64,000 nt of DNA from a virus. Within the stretch, counting starts at the first letter, position 1; every line of letters begins with the position of its first letter. The stretch is from the IMG/VR virus record IMGVR_UViG_3300009514_000005, positions 1 through 64,000 of that record. The stretch is one strand, 5' to 3'. Made by a program: the position numbers and the translations under genes. The notes beneath the pieces were generated by a model that was given only the letters and a program-made list of their open reading frames with translations, did not search any database and had not been told where the DNA came from. Shown piece by piece: positions 7,568 through 15,490 of the stretch.

Positions 7568-7809
7568 TTATTCCTCAACGCATCACAACCGTTTGGCACT
7601 AATTGGGGTTTATTGCCAAAAGATAGCCTTCACATTATTCCAACTATTTATCAATCTTCTTTTACTATAAAATTTTCATGGTCCGAACTCTTCTAACATA
7701 TCAACAAGTTCCCCCAACTTTGCATGAATTTTTAAATAGCGTTTTACTCAACTTCAACAATTTCCTATCCCTCGATCATAGCTTTCCCATCATAGTATCC
7801 CTATGACTG

Positions 7810-8070
7810 CTACAGATAAAGATTATGTCCCCAGGTCCATTCCAATAATTTATGGGCCAACCAATTAATAAACCTTGATCTTGGTGGAGTACATACCCAA
7901 TACCTCCCAGACTTCTCCATCTCTTCCATGTAACCATCATGGCCTTCGGCTTTCTCCCTGGCGAACCAAGCACCGCTACCACGGGTATCCTCAGCTTCTC
8001 TCTTGGCCCACAGATAAACTCTTTGGTAAGCATCTCTTTTGGATGCGTGTTCAATTCTTGACGCCATCAT
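7810..8070 (-). CDS. Hypothetical protein, 86 aa
   Basis: Charged N-terminal helix (RIEHASKRDAYQRVYLWAKR) followed by a Trp-rich end. Chosen over the overlapping frame because it shares the 4-20 nt overlap habit of its neighbours and has even codon content. No family recognised. Confidence 0.6.
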   Translation of the reverse strand: MMASRIEHASKRDAYQRVYLWAKREAEDTRGSGAWFAREKAEGHDGYMEEMEKSGRYWVCTPPRSRFINWLAHKLLEWTWGHNLYL

Positions 8071-8437
8071 TATCTCCCGACTTAATTATTTTTGGAGCAG
8101 TATCTAAAGCCAAAGCCGCTCGATCAAACCAATAACACTTACCCTTCTTAGGCTCCGGAAACACATCACAAATATCCAGAAGAGCTTCTCGATAATGCAA
8201 AACAAGATCCTTAAGATCCCCTGGTTTTAAATATGGATTTCCGGAGGGCCGCTTCCTTCCTCTTCCTAAGTATTTTCCCTTTGGTATCCGATAATAATCT
8301 TCATCATGCCAAGTCCAGTCAGGGTTCCATTCGCCGCACCTAACACATTTTGGATGTTTATATTTGGCGTCACTAAATATCCCACCACCAACTACAAGAG
8401 TGAAGCTATGCTTAAACAGGCGGCATAAAATACTCAA
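8051..8437 (-). CDS. Hypothetical protein with CxxC, 128 aa
   Basis: Residues 1-15 are mildly hydrophobic (MSILCRLFKHSFTLV). HPKCVRCGEW near residue 30 gives a CxxC with nearby Cys/His, a probable zinc site. Overlaps the upstream gene by 4 nt. Function unknown. Confidence 0.7.
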   Translation of the reverse strand: MSILCRLFKHSFTLVVGGGIFSDAKYKHPKCVRCGEWNPDWTWHDEDYYRIPKGKYLGRGRKRPSGNPYLKPGDLKDLVLHYREALLDICDVFPEPKKGKCYWFDRAALALDTAPKIIKSGDNDGVKN

Positions 8438-8793
8438 GCTAAACCCTCATGCAAGTTATCCATCATTTCTGCCATGAGGCTTTTAAGATCCGCCTCCTCC
8501 CACTTATCACCATTGTTCTCAGTATAAAAACCCCTTAAGAAAAATTTGTCATTCTCATCTTTAGAGCAGTCCACGATAAGACATCTGGCCTTATTGTTGG
8601 ATTCAACATAGACCGAGTATCTGTACAAGACATAATGCGCAGGGCTGTATTCATCAAAGCGAAACTCAACACCGTCTTCATGGTGCGTCCAATTGAGTGG
8701 ATACACGTCTTCCCTTTTGCCACCAAATTTTTCGATGTATTTATCCAGGAACTCTACGGATCTGCGCATCATATTGTCATTATCGTCAGCCAT
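8434..8793 (-). CDS. Hypothetical protein, 119 aa
   Basis: Acidic soluble protein (residues 1-25 helical, then VYPLNWTHHEDGVEFRFDEY). A one-mismatch copy of the palindrome (TCCAATTGAGTGGA) lies inside it at 8689-8702. No family recognised. Confidence 0.7.
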   Translation of the reverse strand: MADDNDNMMRRSVEFLDKYIEKFGGKREDVYPLNWTHHEDGVEFRFDEYSPAHYVLYRYSVYVESNNKARCLIVDCSKDENDKFFLRGFYTENNGDKWEEADLKSLMAEMMDNLHEGLA

Positions 8794-9159
8794 TCACGCC
8801 CTGTCGGTTGGATCATCAATAATAATTTGATCGATCTTATCACCCCTCAATTTTGTCACCACAGTTTTATCAGGGCCCCCGTGGTCAACTCCCACAGTAA
8901 AACCAGGCAGCTTAGAGGGTAAATGAATTGCTCCATCGTCCGGAACCATTGGACATCTTAATTCTAAATCATCAACAGAAACAGTGGGCCCTTGGGCACT
9001 CCACCCATGTTTAACGCCGCAAAACTTGAAACCCATATCACAATCCGCACATTTCACTGTCAGGTTTAAATCATAGAAGCCAGCCTCAACCTTCTTGTCT
9101 TCCGCAATCCGATTCACAGTGGCATCAACCTTAAAATTTAGATGCTTACAATTATCCAT
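8794..9159 (-). CDS. Hypothetical protein with Cys pairs, 121 aa
   Basis: CADCDMGFKFCG at residues 37-48 looks like a metal-binding knuckle. The C-terminal half includes VGVDHGGPDKTVVTKLRGDK, which resembles the opening of a metal-nuclease-like fold but is too short to call. Function unknown. Confidence 0.7.
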   Translation of the reverse strand: MDNCKHLNFKVDATVNRIAEDKKVEAGFYDLNLTVKCADCDMGFKFCGVKHGWSAQGPTVSVDDLELRCPMVPDDGAIHLPSKLPGFTVGVDHGGPDKTVVTKLRGDKIDQIIIDDPTDRA

Positions 9160-9487
9160 TCTCTTGCCTTTTCATCCAGTCTTCCCACTCTTCTCTTGTG
9201 AAACCCATCACCCCTAAATTGCCAGAACAATTAGCAGCACCTAAACACCAACACTCACGCGACTCACACCAGCGACCCCGCTCACCAGGCCACAAGGTTT
9301 TCATCACCTCATCGATACCAATCTTTTTAATTGTTTTCTGAAGAATCTCATTCTGGTTTTTCAGGATCTTTATTTTTGTTTCATCATCGAACTGATCCAA
9401 CGGATCTACAGGCTCTTCGAACTTCTGCTCAACACCATCAATAAACAACTTCTGTTTCTTCCTAGAATACATGCCGTCTTTTTTCAT
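9152..9487 (-). CDS. Hypothetical protein, 111 aa
   Basis: Basic N-terminus (MKKDGMYSRKKQKLF), a DDETKIKILKNQNEILQKTI helix of coiled-coil type, then a Cys cluster (CESRECWCLGAANC). May oligomerise and bind metal. No family recognised. Confidence 0.65.
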   Translation of the reverse strand: MKKDGMYSRKKQKLFIDGVEQKFEEPVDPLDQFDDETKIKILKNQNEILQKTIKKIGIDEVMKTLWPGERGRWCESRECWCLGAANCSGNLGVMGFTREEWEDWMKRQENG

Positions 9488-9490
9488 AAC

Positions 9491-9826
9491 CTACTTGTTT
9501 TTCATCGCAGCAAATTCATCATGAAGCCATCCAGATATATTCTGAGAAGCTGGATCTCCCCACCATTCACTTCTAGGCACATAGTAATCATTACCCTTGG
9601 CGACATGAAAAGCTTTATCTTCCTCATGGGGATCTGCAATCAAAAGAAACTTAGGAAGACTTCCAGACTCTCCATCGATAGCAACTAAAATACTATGGAC
9701 CAAACCGTTCAGTCTTTCCGGAATAGTTTTCTCAGTCATAAACTCTGAACCCCAATCATCCACCAAAAATTTAATATGTTCCAATAACTTTTGCTTCACT
9801 TCGTTTTTTGTATATGCCTTACTCAT
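9491..9826 (-). CDS. Hypothetical protein, 111 aa
   Basis: Soluble protein with a helical start (NEVKQKLLEHIKFLVDDWG) and the stretch KFLLIADPHEEDK. Overlaps the upstream gene by 4 nt. No family recognised. Confidence 0.7.
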   Translation of the reverse strand: MSKAYTKNEVKQKLLEHIKFLVDDWGSEFMTEKTIPERLNGLVHSILVAIDGESGSLPKFLLIADPHEEDKAFHVAKGNDYYVPRSEWWGDPASQNISGWLHDEFAAMKNK

Positions 9827-10155
9827 TGTTTGCCTCCATTAAAAAAAGGTGCCTCGCCAAATTCAGGCTTCCGATTTGCAACAGAAATTCTAAGTTGAGC
9901 TGATGCAATACGTTTACACCATGTTTCCATATCAGGCGGGATCTTTTCAGTTAGCTTTAAAATAGAATCCATAATAGAAACGTCTTTAGAGTTTTCACCT
10001 ATTCTAAGCAATAAACTTCTATACATATCTAAATGAGACTTGTGAATTCGTGAATAAAAAACTAAGCAATTGGTAAAATGCGTTAGATTATCATATTGTT
10101 CTTTAGATATTATCATCATCTCTTCTTGATCTTCCCCAGTTAATGTATTAGTCAC
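9823..10155 (-). CDS. Hypothetical protein, GTG start, 110 aa
   Basis: Starts at GTG with AAGGAG 7 nt upstream. That site lies directly after the T-run of the structured element at 10170-10296, so expression probably depends on read-through or processing there. The protein is helical with no known domain. Confidence 0.7.
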   Translation of the reverse strand: MTNTLTGEDQEEMMIISKEQYDNLTHFTNCLVFYSRIHKSHLDMYRSLLLRIGENSKDVSIMDSILKLTEKIPPDMETWCKRIASAQLRISVANRKPEFGEAPFFNGGKQ

Positions 10156-10169
10156 GTTGTTCTCCTTTT

Positions 10170-10296
10170 AAAAAAGGGACGGGCCGGATTGGTTACCGAC
10201 TGTCCAGTTACGGCTAGGGCCTCGGGTTCATGCCTGGCACAGTCACCGAGTATCCCAACACACGCATCTACCTGTCACGTCTCAGGCCGCCGTCCC
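10170..10296 (-). ncRNA. Structured RNA / complex terminator before GTG gene
   Basis: A G+C-rich island in an A+T-rich neighbourhood. On the minus strand GGGACGG pairs with CCGTCCC at the ends, and TTTTTT follows. Inside, GACTGT(G)CCAG pairs with CTGGACAGTC over a 24-nt interval. No open frame covers it. It could be a small RNA ending in an intrinsic terminator or a leader controlling the gene at 10155. No known Rfam family comes to mind. Confidence 0.5.
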
Positions 10297-10305
10297 ACAA
10301 TTTAA

Positions 10306-10665
10306 CTAAACTTCCCTAACACTAAACCCAGTCTTACTCATGGCCTTCTTAAAATGATCGTCTCGCTTCTCTTTATCGGTAGGCTCTCGAGGCTCTTCCG
10401 CCTTCAAGCCCTTTATGACTTGATCATCTATGCCTTCAGCCATTTGCCTGGCCATATCATCCATTAAAATATCCTCGATATTTTTCTTCTTCAGTATCCA
10501 GCATCTTTTCCATGTCCAGGGCTTCCACCAAATTACTTTCCGAAGATCCAAATAATAATCAGCATAATGACTGTCCCTAAAGTCATTAACTAATTCGTTA
10601 GGAATAAGTATTTCATCAACATTTTTAGTCCAGTCACGCATCTTTAACTCCAGAGAATCCAACAT
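10306..10665 (-). CDS. Hypothetical protein, 119 aa
   Basis: Basic/acidic helical protein with a Trp-rich centre (VIWWKPWTWKRCWILKKK). The start overlaps the upstream gene by 32 nt, so an internal start is possible. Function unknown. Confidence 0.65.
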   Translation of the reverse strand: MLDSLELKMRDWTKNVDEILIPNELVNDFRDSHYADYYLDLRKVIWWKPWTWKRCWILKKKNIEDILMDDMARQMAEGIDDQVIKGLKAEEPREPTDKEKRDDHFKKAMSKTGFSVREV

Positions 10666-10837
10666 GCTTCTTCATATCAACGTCCACAAAGCATTGTACA
10701 TAGTTCTGCACGTTACCTTCATTGATGGGCTTTAGTTGAACATAAGGATCCTTAAACGCACCACGAACATTCACATGCTCTTTCTTTGGATCGAATTCAA
10801 TCACCACAGTTATGACATCAGGCAAGGCTTTAGACAT
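10634..10837 (-). CDS. Hypothetical protein, 67 aa
   Basis: Small beta-looking protein (VITVVIEFDPKKEHVNV). The ATG lies 8 nt inside the end of the upstream gene. No family recognised. Confidence 0.65.
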   Translation of the reverse strand: MSKALPDVITVVIEFDPKKEHVNVRGAFKDPYVQLKPINEGNVQNYVQCFVDVDMKKHVGFSGVKDA

Positions 10838-11003
10838 CTACAATCTCCTGCTTTAATTGAAGCACCATTTTGTCTAGCGACTCCAGGGCTTCTCGCTTTG
10901 CGCTTATGCCAAAGTTTTCTTTTAGGTTTTTTACTGGCCAAACAAATGCTTTAGAGAACATCGCCCAATGATATTCAATCCAATTATCAGTATATTTACT
11001 CAT
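10830..11003 (-). CDS. Small protein, 57 aa
   Basis: Starts on an ATG overlapping the TAA of the upstream gene (ATGAGTAA) and ends inside the start of the next, so it fills the gap exactly. Amphipathic helical sequence (YHWAMFSKAFVWPVKNLKEN). Found by reading the gap. Confidence 0.6.
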   Translation of the reverse strand: MSKYTDNWIEYHWAMFSKAFVWPVKNLKENFGISAKREALESLDKMVLQLKQEIVDV

Positions 11004-11226
11004 GATCACCCCAGTCTCTTTTTGGTATCGCCCTGGGTTTTATCTGAACCCCTTTGAAATAAGAAAGCATTTCACTTGCTCCCGACTTAGGTGACTTAAC
11101 TTCGACCTGTTCCATATCAATCATGAATGCATTACCTATATCTTTAATTTGTTTATCGAAAGCCACCTGAAACTCTCGGCCCTCAAACCTTTCGGGAAGT
11201 AAAATTATGATTGGTTCTTTACTCAC
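10996..11226 (-). CDS. Hypothetical protein, 76 aa
   Basis: Soluble alpha/beta small protein (PIIILLPERFEGREFQVAFD). No family recognised. Overlaps the next small gene by 8 nt. Confidence 0.65.
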   Translation of the reverse strand: MSKEPIIILLPERFEGREFQVAFDKQIKDIGNAFMIDMEQVEVKSPKSGASEMLSYFKGVQIKPRAIPKRDWGDHE

Positions 11227-11237
11227 AACTCAAACAC

Positions 11238-11441
11238 CTATTCAATTTCGATTACCAAACGACCCATATCACCATCTTTGTACTCATTCTTGATCCCAAC
11301 TATCTTTTTACCAATTAATAATTTTAGATCTACAATATTTTTTTTGTTCCAATGCTTTGCTTTTTTTATGTATTCAGATTCAAAAACAAATTGAGTTGCA
11401 TCAAAATCCGGATGACAATCAGTGTCTATTATCACCTTCAC
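11238..11441 (-). CDS. Hypothetical protein, 67 aa
   Basis: Lys/Asp-rich small protein (MKVIIDTDCHPDFDATQFVF). Eleven nt separate it from the next gene. No family recognised. Confidence 0.65.
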   Translation of the reverse strand: MKVIIDTDCHPDFDATQFVFESEYIKKAKHWNKKNIVDLKLLIGKKIVGIKNEYKDGDMGRLVIEIE

Positions 11442-11489
11442 AACTCAAACACCTGCCCCACATCATTGTTTTCAACAATTATTCCGTAA

Positions 11490-11705
11490 TCACCCTCCAA
11501 GCTTCACCCCTTTGTATTCAACACCAGGAACACCTTCGATACCGTAGATCTTTATGTAGCACTCAGCATGTTCCAATGGTTTCTCGTCACAATAAAGATC
11601 GTGGCACATAGAACAAGCAGCACCGACATCCTTGGTCTTACCCCTGTTACTCTTTATTTCTTTTTCCATCATGTTCATTAAGTTATTTATCTTCAGGCTC
11701 ATCAC
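11490..11705 (-). CDS. Small Cys-containing protein, 71 aa
   Basis: CSMCHDLYC near the middle with a later Cys may bind zinc. The start is uncertain; internal ATGs at residues 10, 12 and 13 are equally plausible because no Shine-Dalgarno sequence precedes the first. The end of the upstream gene overlaps it. Confidence 0.55.
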   Translation of the reverse strand: MMSLKINNLMNMMEKEIKSNRGKTKDVGAACSMCHDLYCDEKPLEHAECYIKIYGIEGVPGVEYKGVKLGG

Positions 11706-11934
11706 CTTCCCTTTGTTTGATATCCAATGTCAGACTAACGATGTCACCAGGATTAAAATAAAGATCAGAGCTTTCAATATAATTTGGATTACTTAATAAC
11801 TTATTTAAAACTTTAAACAAGCTCCTTGGGTCATCACCCTCTATCTTCCAGTCTTTAAATATATGGTACTTCATTTGTCCCTCTGTCTTCTCTTTAGCCG
11901 TTGGAATATCTTTGCCATTATTGGTTACTGACAT
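11683..11934 (-). CDS. Hypothetical protein, 83 aa
   Basis: The ATG at 11934 is chosen because AAAGGA stands before it and the frame upstream overlaps another gene. Acidic protein with the strand NPGDIVSLTLDIKQ near the end. No family recognised. Confidence 0.65.
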   Translation of the reverse strand: MSVTNNGKDIPTAKEKTEGQMKYHIFKDWKIEGDDPRSLFKVLNKLLSNPNYIESSDLYFNPGDIVSLTLDIKQREGDEPEDK

Positions 11935-11935
11935 T

Positions 11936-12166
11936 TTATTTCCTTTTGTTTTTCTTGCTATCGAGTTGCTTGAAAACACTTGGCAGTAATCGGAACCGAA
12001 GAGAACCCAAACTGACTCTTTCAATCTTATCTAGGCGCTGACATATGATTTGGGTTTGCTTTAAAACATCATCCCAATCGTCAGCGAAAACTAAATCAGT
12101 TCTCTCTTCACCATTGTCAGTAAATTTTCCAGTGATTTTAAAAAGACTGGCTTCGATCCATCTCAT
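11936..12166 (-). CDS. Hypothetical protein, 76 aa
   Basis: Begins MRWIEASLFKITGKFTDNGEE, resembling small phage proteins with a WYEASVSIR-like opening strand. Ends in a Lys-rich tail (SKKNKRK). Function unknown. Confidence 0.65.
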   Translation of the reverse strand: MRWIEASLFKITGKFTDNGEERTDLVFADDWDDVLKQTQIICQRLDKIERVSLGSLRFRLLPSVFKQLDSKKNKRK

Positions 12167-12219
12167 ACAACTCCCTCAACAAATAACCATTCCCTTATGA
12201 GATACAAAATGTAAAGTGA

Positions 12220-13320
12220 TTATCCTGGCCTTCTTCTTTGGGCCGCAGGTATCGACTGGCCAGCCTTGGGGTTAGGGAGAATCATAGAGGATGGATTAGT
12301 CGTGGGCCGCTGGGCGAGAACTGGGGCATTTTTTTCGCTACCTGGCGGCTCTGGTTCTTGATCTTCTTTTGGAATCACAGGAGGTTGCACTGGCTGCTCC
12401 ACTGGGTCCTCCGCTACCACGTCCTTCATCAGGTTAACCCCTTCAGGAATATCATCCAATGTTGGACCGGGCTCCACTTGATTGGACGGAGACATATTCA
12501 AATCAGGCGGCCTTTTTTTATTGTCTAGATGCGGTGAATAACTCTCGAGAACATTTTCAACTGTCTTCATGATTCTCATCCTAGAGGCAGGATCCTCCAT
12601 CATTTTATTAATTCCTTTCCTTTGGTAAAGCGTATCGAAATCATAGCCATGGTTTATTGGAGCAGAGGTGGCCTGATCTAACTGAGATTGAGTAAGCCCC
12701 TCGGCCTCTTTTATTTCCAGCAAAACTTTTAAATACTCCAAGGCAATCTTGAATTCCTTATTAGTTCCATTCAGTAAAAACTTAAGTTCCTTCTCTCGAT
12801 CCCATCCAATGTTCACTCTTTGCTTTTGGAGAAAGAAAAGATCCACACACTCCTGGAAGATATCTATCGATCGATTCATCTTAGTTTGCTGAGTGACAAG
12901 CCGTTTGATCGGAACCTGTTTGGCCATCAACATGCTTCTTGGGACCGTTGCCTTGAAGTGCTCCACCCAAGCTCGAATCGTTGCGACTTCCTGATCCATA
13001 TATTCATTGAGCTGTTGGATCTGACGAGCAACCTCTATCGATGGCAGCCCCATGAGGATCAACTCGTAAACAGCCGAGAAGTTCTTCAGCTTCTTAATCT
13101 TCTCAACCTTGTGACTCTTCACCCATGAGGGCCACGGAGTAAACATTTGATTAGGAGGAGCGATACACTCTATAGTGGCCCCAAGACTAAGACCAGCCGA
13201 GTAAGCCATAGCCTTAGGACCTTTGTCTTTAATGAACAACCCTAGACCAATCCCCCTTAAACTTGATGTTTTGATCTTGGTATCAACAGGCGACCCCTGG
13301 GCCTTATCAACAGTATTCAT
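12220..13320 (-). CDS. Hypothetical protein with Pro-rich tail, 366 aa
   Basis: The ATG at 13320 is preferred over an upstream TTG at 13359. Residues about 50-240 are helical with HTH-like stretches (GLPSIEVARQIQQLNEYMDQ); from about residue 270 the chain is rich in Pro, Gln and Glu (QPVQPPVIPKEDQEPEPPG) and ends basic (AAQRRRPG). It could be a DNA-associated or terminase-like accessory protein, but no diagnostic motif is present. Confidence 0.7.
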   Translation of the reverse strand: MNTVDKAQGSPVDTKIKTSSLRGIGLGLFIKDKGPKAMAYSAGLSLGATIECIAPPNQMFTPWPSWVKSHKVEKIKKLKNFSAVYELILMGLPSIEVARQIQQLNEYMDQEVATIRAWVEHFKATVPRSMLMAKQVPIKRLVTQQTKMNRSIDIFQECVDLFFLQKQRVNIGWDREKELKFLLNGTNKEFKIALEYLKVLLEIKEAEGLTQSQLDQATSAPINHGYDFDTLYQRKGINKMMEDPASRMRIMKTVENVLESYSPHLDNKKRPPDLNMSPSNQVEPGPTLDDIPEGVNLMKDVVAEDPVEQPVQPPVIPKEDQEPEPPGSEKNAPVLAQRPTTNPSSMILPNPKAGQSIPAAQRRRPG

Positions 13321-13435
13321 GGAACAACCTATGCTTAAAAATGGAACCTTTAGTTCCAAGTCTGACAGAACTCATATCCTAAGACAATCCTATTCATTCA
13401 GAATGTCCAGCTAATTGCTTTACAAATTTAATATG

Positions 13436-13616
13436 GCATTGCGTTAGAATAATGAAGTTGGGCGAGTGCAGCTGCCTCCGGATTAATCTGGAAGCATACC
13501 TAGTTACTCAAGTTAAGGTTTAAGAAAAGCCCAGAGGCTCTACCGTGGGTTTAGTTATTGGGGGATTGGTAAACTCATCCTCCGGAACTATGGAAATAAG
13601 GACAGGGCCTTGGTTC
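13436..13616 (-). other. Gene-free stretch with duplicated gene end and hairpins
   Basis: No supportable open frame. 13545-13574 repeats, with about 80% identity, the end and 3' flank of the gene at 14012-14221 (14006-14035): the same frame would read VYQSPNN-stop against VYRSPSD-stop. On the minus strand TGCTTCC pairs with GGAGGCA and TGGGC with GCCCA about 75 nt apart. The stretch also serves as the leader of the gene ending at 12220. Confidence 0.45.
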
Positions 13617-13856
13617 TTAATCCGTTTTTAAACACCACCCATCTTCATCATTCCATATGGCCTCAAATTGTTTCTTGCAGTGGTCACATTTGAATTTAAG
13701 AGACCCAGATTCATCCTGAAATATCTCCTCAATGTCATACCAATTATCACAAGTCCAAAACGTTTTACCACAGAGAGGGCAGTCCACTGCTAATTGACCC
13801 ATTGTGCAATTCGGGTGATCACAGTGTGGAACCATGGTTATATCAATCTCAATCAT
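13617..13856 (-). CDS. Zinc-ribbon protein, 79 aa
   Basis: The start ATGATTGAG lies inside the stop of the 39-aa gene before it. CPLC and CDHC knuckles, with HCDHPNC at the N-terminus, give two possible zinc sites. Likely a small adaptor; no named family. Confidence 0.7.
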   Translation of the reverse strand: MIEIDITMVPHCDHPNCTMGQLAVDCPLCGKTFWTCDNWYDIEEIFQDESGSLKFKCDHCKKQFEAIWNDEDGWCLKTD

Positions 13857-13968
13857 TTCGCCCAAGGTCTTCGATTGGATGTAGCCTTTCTAGGTCAATA
13901 CACCCATCCCCCTTTTTGTGTTCCTCAATGATTTTGTTTATCAGGTTTATTTTTTCTGCCTGAGTCAT
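13849..13968 (-). CDS. Small protein, 39 aa
   Basis: GGAG stands 8 nt before the ATG and the stop overlaps the next start by 8 nt. Helical charged sequence (AEKINLINKIIEEHKKG). Found by reading the gap; function unknown. Confidence 0.55.
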   Translation of the reverse strand: MTQAEKINLINKIIEEHKKGDGCIDLERLHPIEDLGRND

Positions 13969-14011
13969 TTTTTGCACTCCATCCTGGCCCCCAACTTTTA
14001 ATCATGTGGGT

Positions 14012-14221
14012 TTAGTCGCTGGGGGATCGGTAAACCTTTACCTGGAGATTCTCCAGAGCCCCTCTTGGTTTGATCCCTACATTCACATCTAAAGAATCGG
14101 GGCCCTCAACAATGCTATCAACCTTAAAGTCCTCGATCAGCTTAGATTTCTTTAACGCACGTAGACCACTGGTAAACCTTATCCCCTTAACAAGACCCCA
14201 GATTGTTTTATAGATTTCCAT
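14012..14221 (-). CDS. Hypothetical protein, 69 aa
   Basis: Small basic/beta protein ending VKVYRSPSD. Its last codons and 3' flank are duplicated at 13545-13574. No family recognised. Confidence 0.65.
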   Translation of the reverse strand: MEIYKTIWGLVKGIRFTSGLRALKKSKLIEDFKVDSIVEGPDSLDVNVGIKPRGALENLQVKVYRSPSD

Positions 14222-14223
14222 AA

Positions 14224-14427
14224 TTACGAAATCATCTCATCCATATTGATCTCAACTTTAATGGAAGGGCCATATTCTCTTATCAGACTATTAAAAAGCT
14301 TGAGTAGATCCTCCTCGGAAACTTCTTGGGTGACAGTGGGGTTTCCTAGGCCGGAGAACTCTATTACTACGCAGTAAGGAAGCCTGGCCCCCTCTACATT
14401 TTTATGGACCTCGATTAGTTTATTCAT
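14224..14427 (-). CDS. Hypothetical protein, 67 aa
   Basis: Soluble protein with LPYCVVIEFSGLGNP and an acidic C-terminus. Two nt separate it from each neighbour, fitting one operon. Function unknown. Confidence 0.65.
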   Translation of the reverse strand: MNKLIEVHKNVEGARLPYCVVIEFSGLGNPTVTQEVSEEDLLKLFNSLIREYGPSIKVEINMDEMIS

Positions 14428-14429
14428 TA

Positions 14430-14624
14430 TTACAGCTCACCTATGTAAACGATACTCTTGTCAGCCCACAGCTCACAATTGTTTCCGTAGCTGGCCACAA
14501 AAAAATCGTCTATCTGAATGGAAGGCTTGCCCCTTGGGTTCTCGATTAGATAGGTCTGGTTATTTTCGGGGGAATAGTAAATCCCCTCCTTAGTGAGTGG
14601 TCTTTTGTTTTTCTTGATATTCAT
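14430..14624 (-). CDS. Small protein ending in YIGEL, 64 aa
   Basis: The ATG at 14624 is used because the frame upstream lies inside the previous gene, whose stop is 1 nt away, and GGAG stands before it. Ends IVYIGEL like the product of 6612-6767, so the two may be paralogues. Confidence 0.65.
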   Translation of the reverse strand: MNIKKNKRPLTKEGIYYSPENNQTYLIENPRGKPSIQIDDFFVASYGNNCELWADKSIVYIGEL

Positions 14625-14625
14625 T

Positions 14626-14892
14626 TCACTCCACAGGCTCATAGGTTTTCTCGAAAATATCTGGCTTACAGGGATAGAATTCCCCACGGACTCCCTTGAT
14701 GATCCAGTCACCAACTAAGGCCAGCATATCTCCCTCGAGGGTTTTGATTGTGATTGCGTCATTATTAAAGCTGTCTTTAGCGATTGCCCTCATACCTTCT
14801 TTAACAAACTCACAGATTTCGAAGAAATTGTTTCCTTCGTTGGTATAACGCATGGCCTCTTTTATTACTGGCTTGGTTCTAAACTTTGGCAT
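14626..14892 (-). CDS. Conserved phage protein of the GEFYPCKPDIFEKTYE type
   Basis: 88 aa starting MPKFRTKPVIKEAMRY. The pattern KPVxxEAxxY at the start and GDWIIKGVRGEFYPCKPDIF at the end defines a family found widely in phages and prophages with no assigned function. The start overlaps the upstream stop by 14 nt. Confidence 0.85.
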   Translation of the reverse strand: MPKFRTKPVIKEAMRYTNEGNNFFEICEFVKEGMRAIAKDSFNNDAITIKTLEGDMLALVGDWIIKGVRGEFYPCKPDIFEKTYEPVE

Positions 14893-15175
14893 CGAATCCC
14901 TCAAATAGTTTTACCTTATGGTTTGCCTCTTCACAGATCCAATCATCATGCTCGGTCCAATATCTGTAACAGGGATCTCCTCCGATCTGTATCTCAATAG
15001 TATGGATGGTTCCAATCAGGGCCCCCTCTTTTCTGCTGTCCCTGGGAAGATCAGTTCCCTCGTCTCGGTCAAAAACAATCTGGTCCCCTACTTTGAACTT
15101 GATTTTTTCCATTACCTTTTCAAAAGCTTTTCTATTTTCTTCAATCAATTGGCCCCCAAAATTTTGACTTTCCAC
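14879..15175 (-). CDS. Hypothetical protein, 98 aa
   Basis: The core KFKVGDQIVFDRDEG suggests a small SH3/CAP-Gly-like beta barrel with further strands (GTIHTIEIQIGGDPCYRYW). No named family. Confidence 0.7.
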   Translation of the reverse strand: MESQNFGGQLIEENRKAFEKVMEKIKFKVGDQIVFDRDEGTDLPRDSRKEGALIGTIHTIEIQIGGDPCYRYWTEHDDWICEEANHKVKLFEGFDAKV

Positions 15176-15183
15176 AAAATCAT

Positions 15184-15381
15184 TTATTGTTCATCTGCCT
15201 CAATGATGACAGCCCCCTCTTGTATGTATGGCTCAAAATGTACTGGCCCCTTCTTATTACAATTATACCCACCGTAGTCCCCGCCATGGAAATCCACCCT
15301 CGCCCAAACAGGGAGGTCACCATGCTTCTCCTTAAGAGAGTTTAAGTGCTCAACTAATTGAGATATTTTCCAAGTATCCAT
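15184..15381 (-). CDS. Hypothetical protein, 65 aa
   Basis: Starts MDTWKISQLVEHLNSLKEKHG, the common phage pattern of a helix followed by DLPVWARVDF. The ATG at 15381 is chosen because the longer frame up to 15522 covers a phased repeat array (15386-15464) and the palindrome at 15477, which look like DNA signals rather than protein. The ribosome site (GGGAAG) is weak. Confidence 0.65.
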   Translation of the reverse strand: MDTWKISQLVEHLNSLKEKHGDLPVWARVDFHGGDYGGYNCNKKGPVHFEPYIQEGAVIIEADEQ

Positions 15382-15385
15382 CAAC

Positions 15386-15464
15386 TTCCCACCATGTTCC
15401 CAGCAGGTTCCCGGTGGGTTCCCGCTTCTTTCCACCGCATTCCAACGCTTTCCACCGGACTCCC
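15386..15464. repeat. Helically phased TTCC array
   Basis: TTCC begins at 15386, 15397, 15408, 15419, 15430, 15440 and 15450, with CTCC at 15460: spacings of 11, 11, 11, 11, 10, 10 and 10 bp. The first four boxes are TTCCC, the next three TTCCA. One box per helical turn for eight turns puts all boxes on one DNA face, as in cooperative protein-binding arrays. Confidence 0.75.
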
Positions 15465-15476
15465 GCCTCTTATCAC

Positions 15477-15490
15477 TCCAATTGATTGGA
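15477..15490. repeat. 14-bp palindrome, copy 2
   Basis: Exact TCCAATTGATTGGA with one further matching base pair on each side (C...G, 16 bp in all). It lies beside the phased TTCC array, about 96 bp before the ATG at 15381. Confidence 0.9.

Noticed and set aside
7568-7809. Gene in the 242-bp gap
   Set aside because: Only frames under 25 codons without start codons or ribosome sites; nothing supportable.
12185-12219. CTTTACA motif as promoter of the gene at 12166
   Set aside because: No -10-like hexamer at 16-18 bp.
13436-13545. Possible tRNA
   Set aside because: A 7-bp hairpin and closing stem exist, but no T-arm or anticodon arm of correct size forms on either strand.
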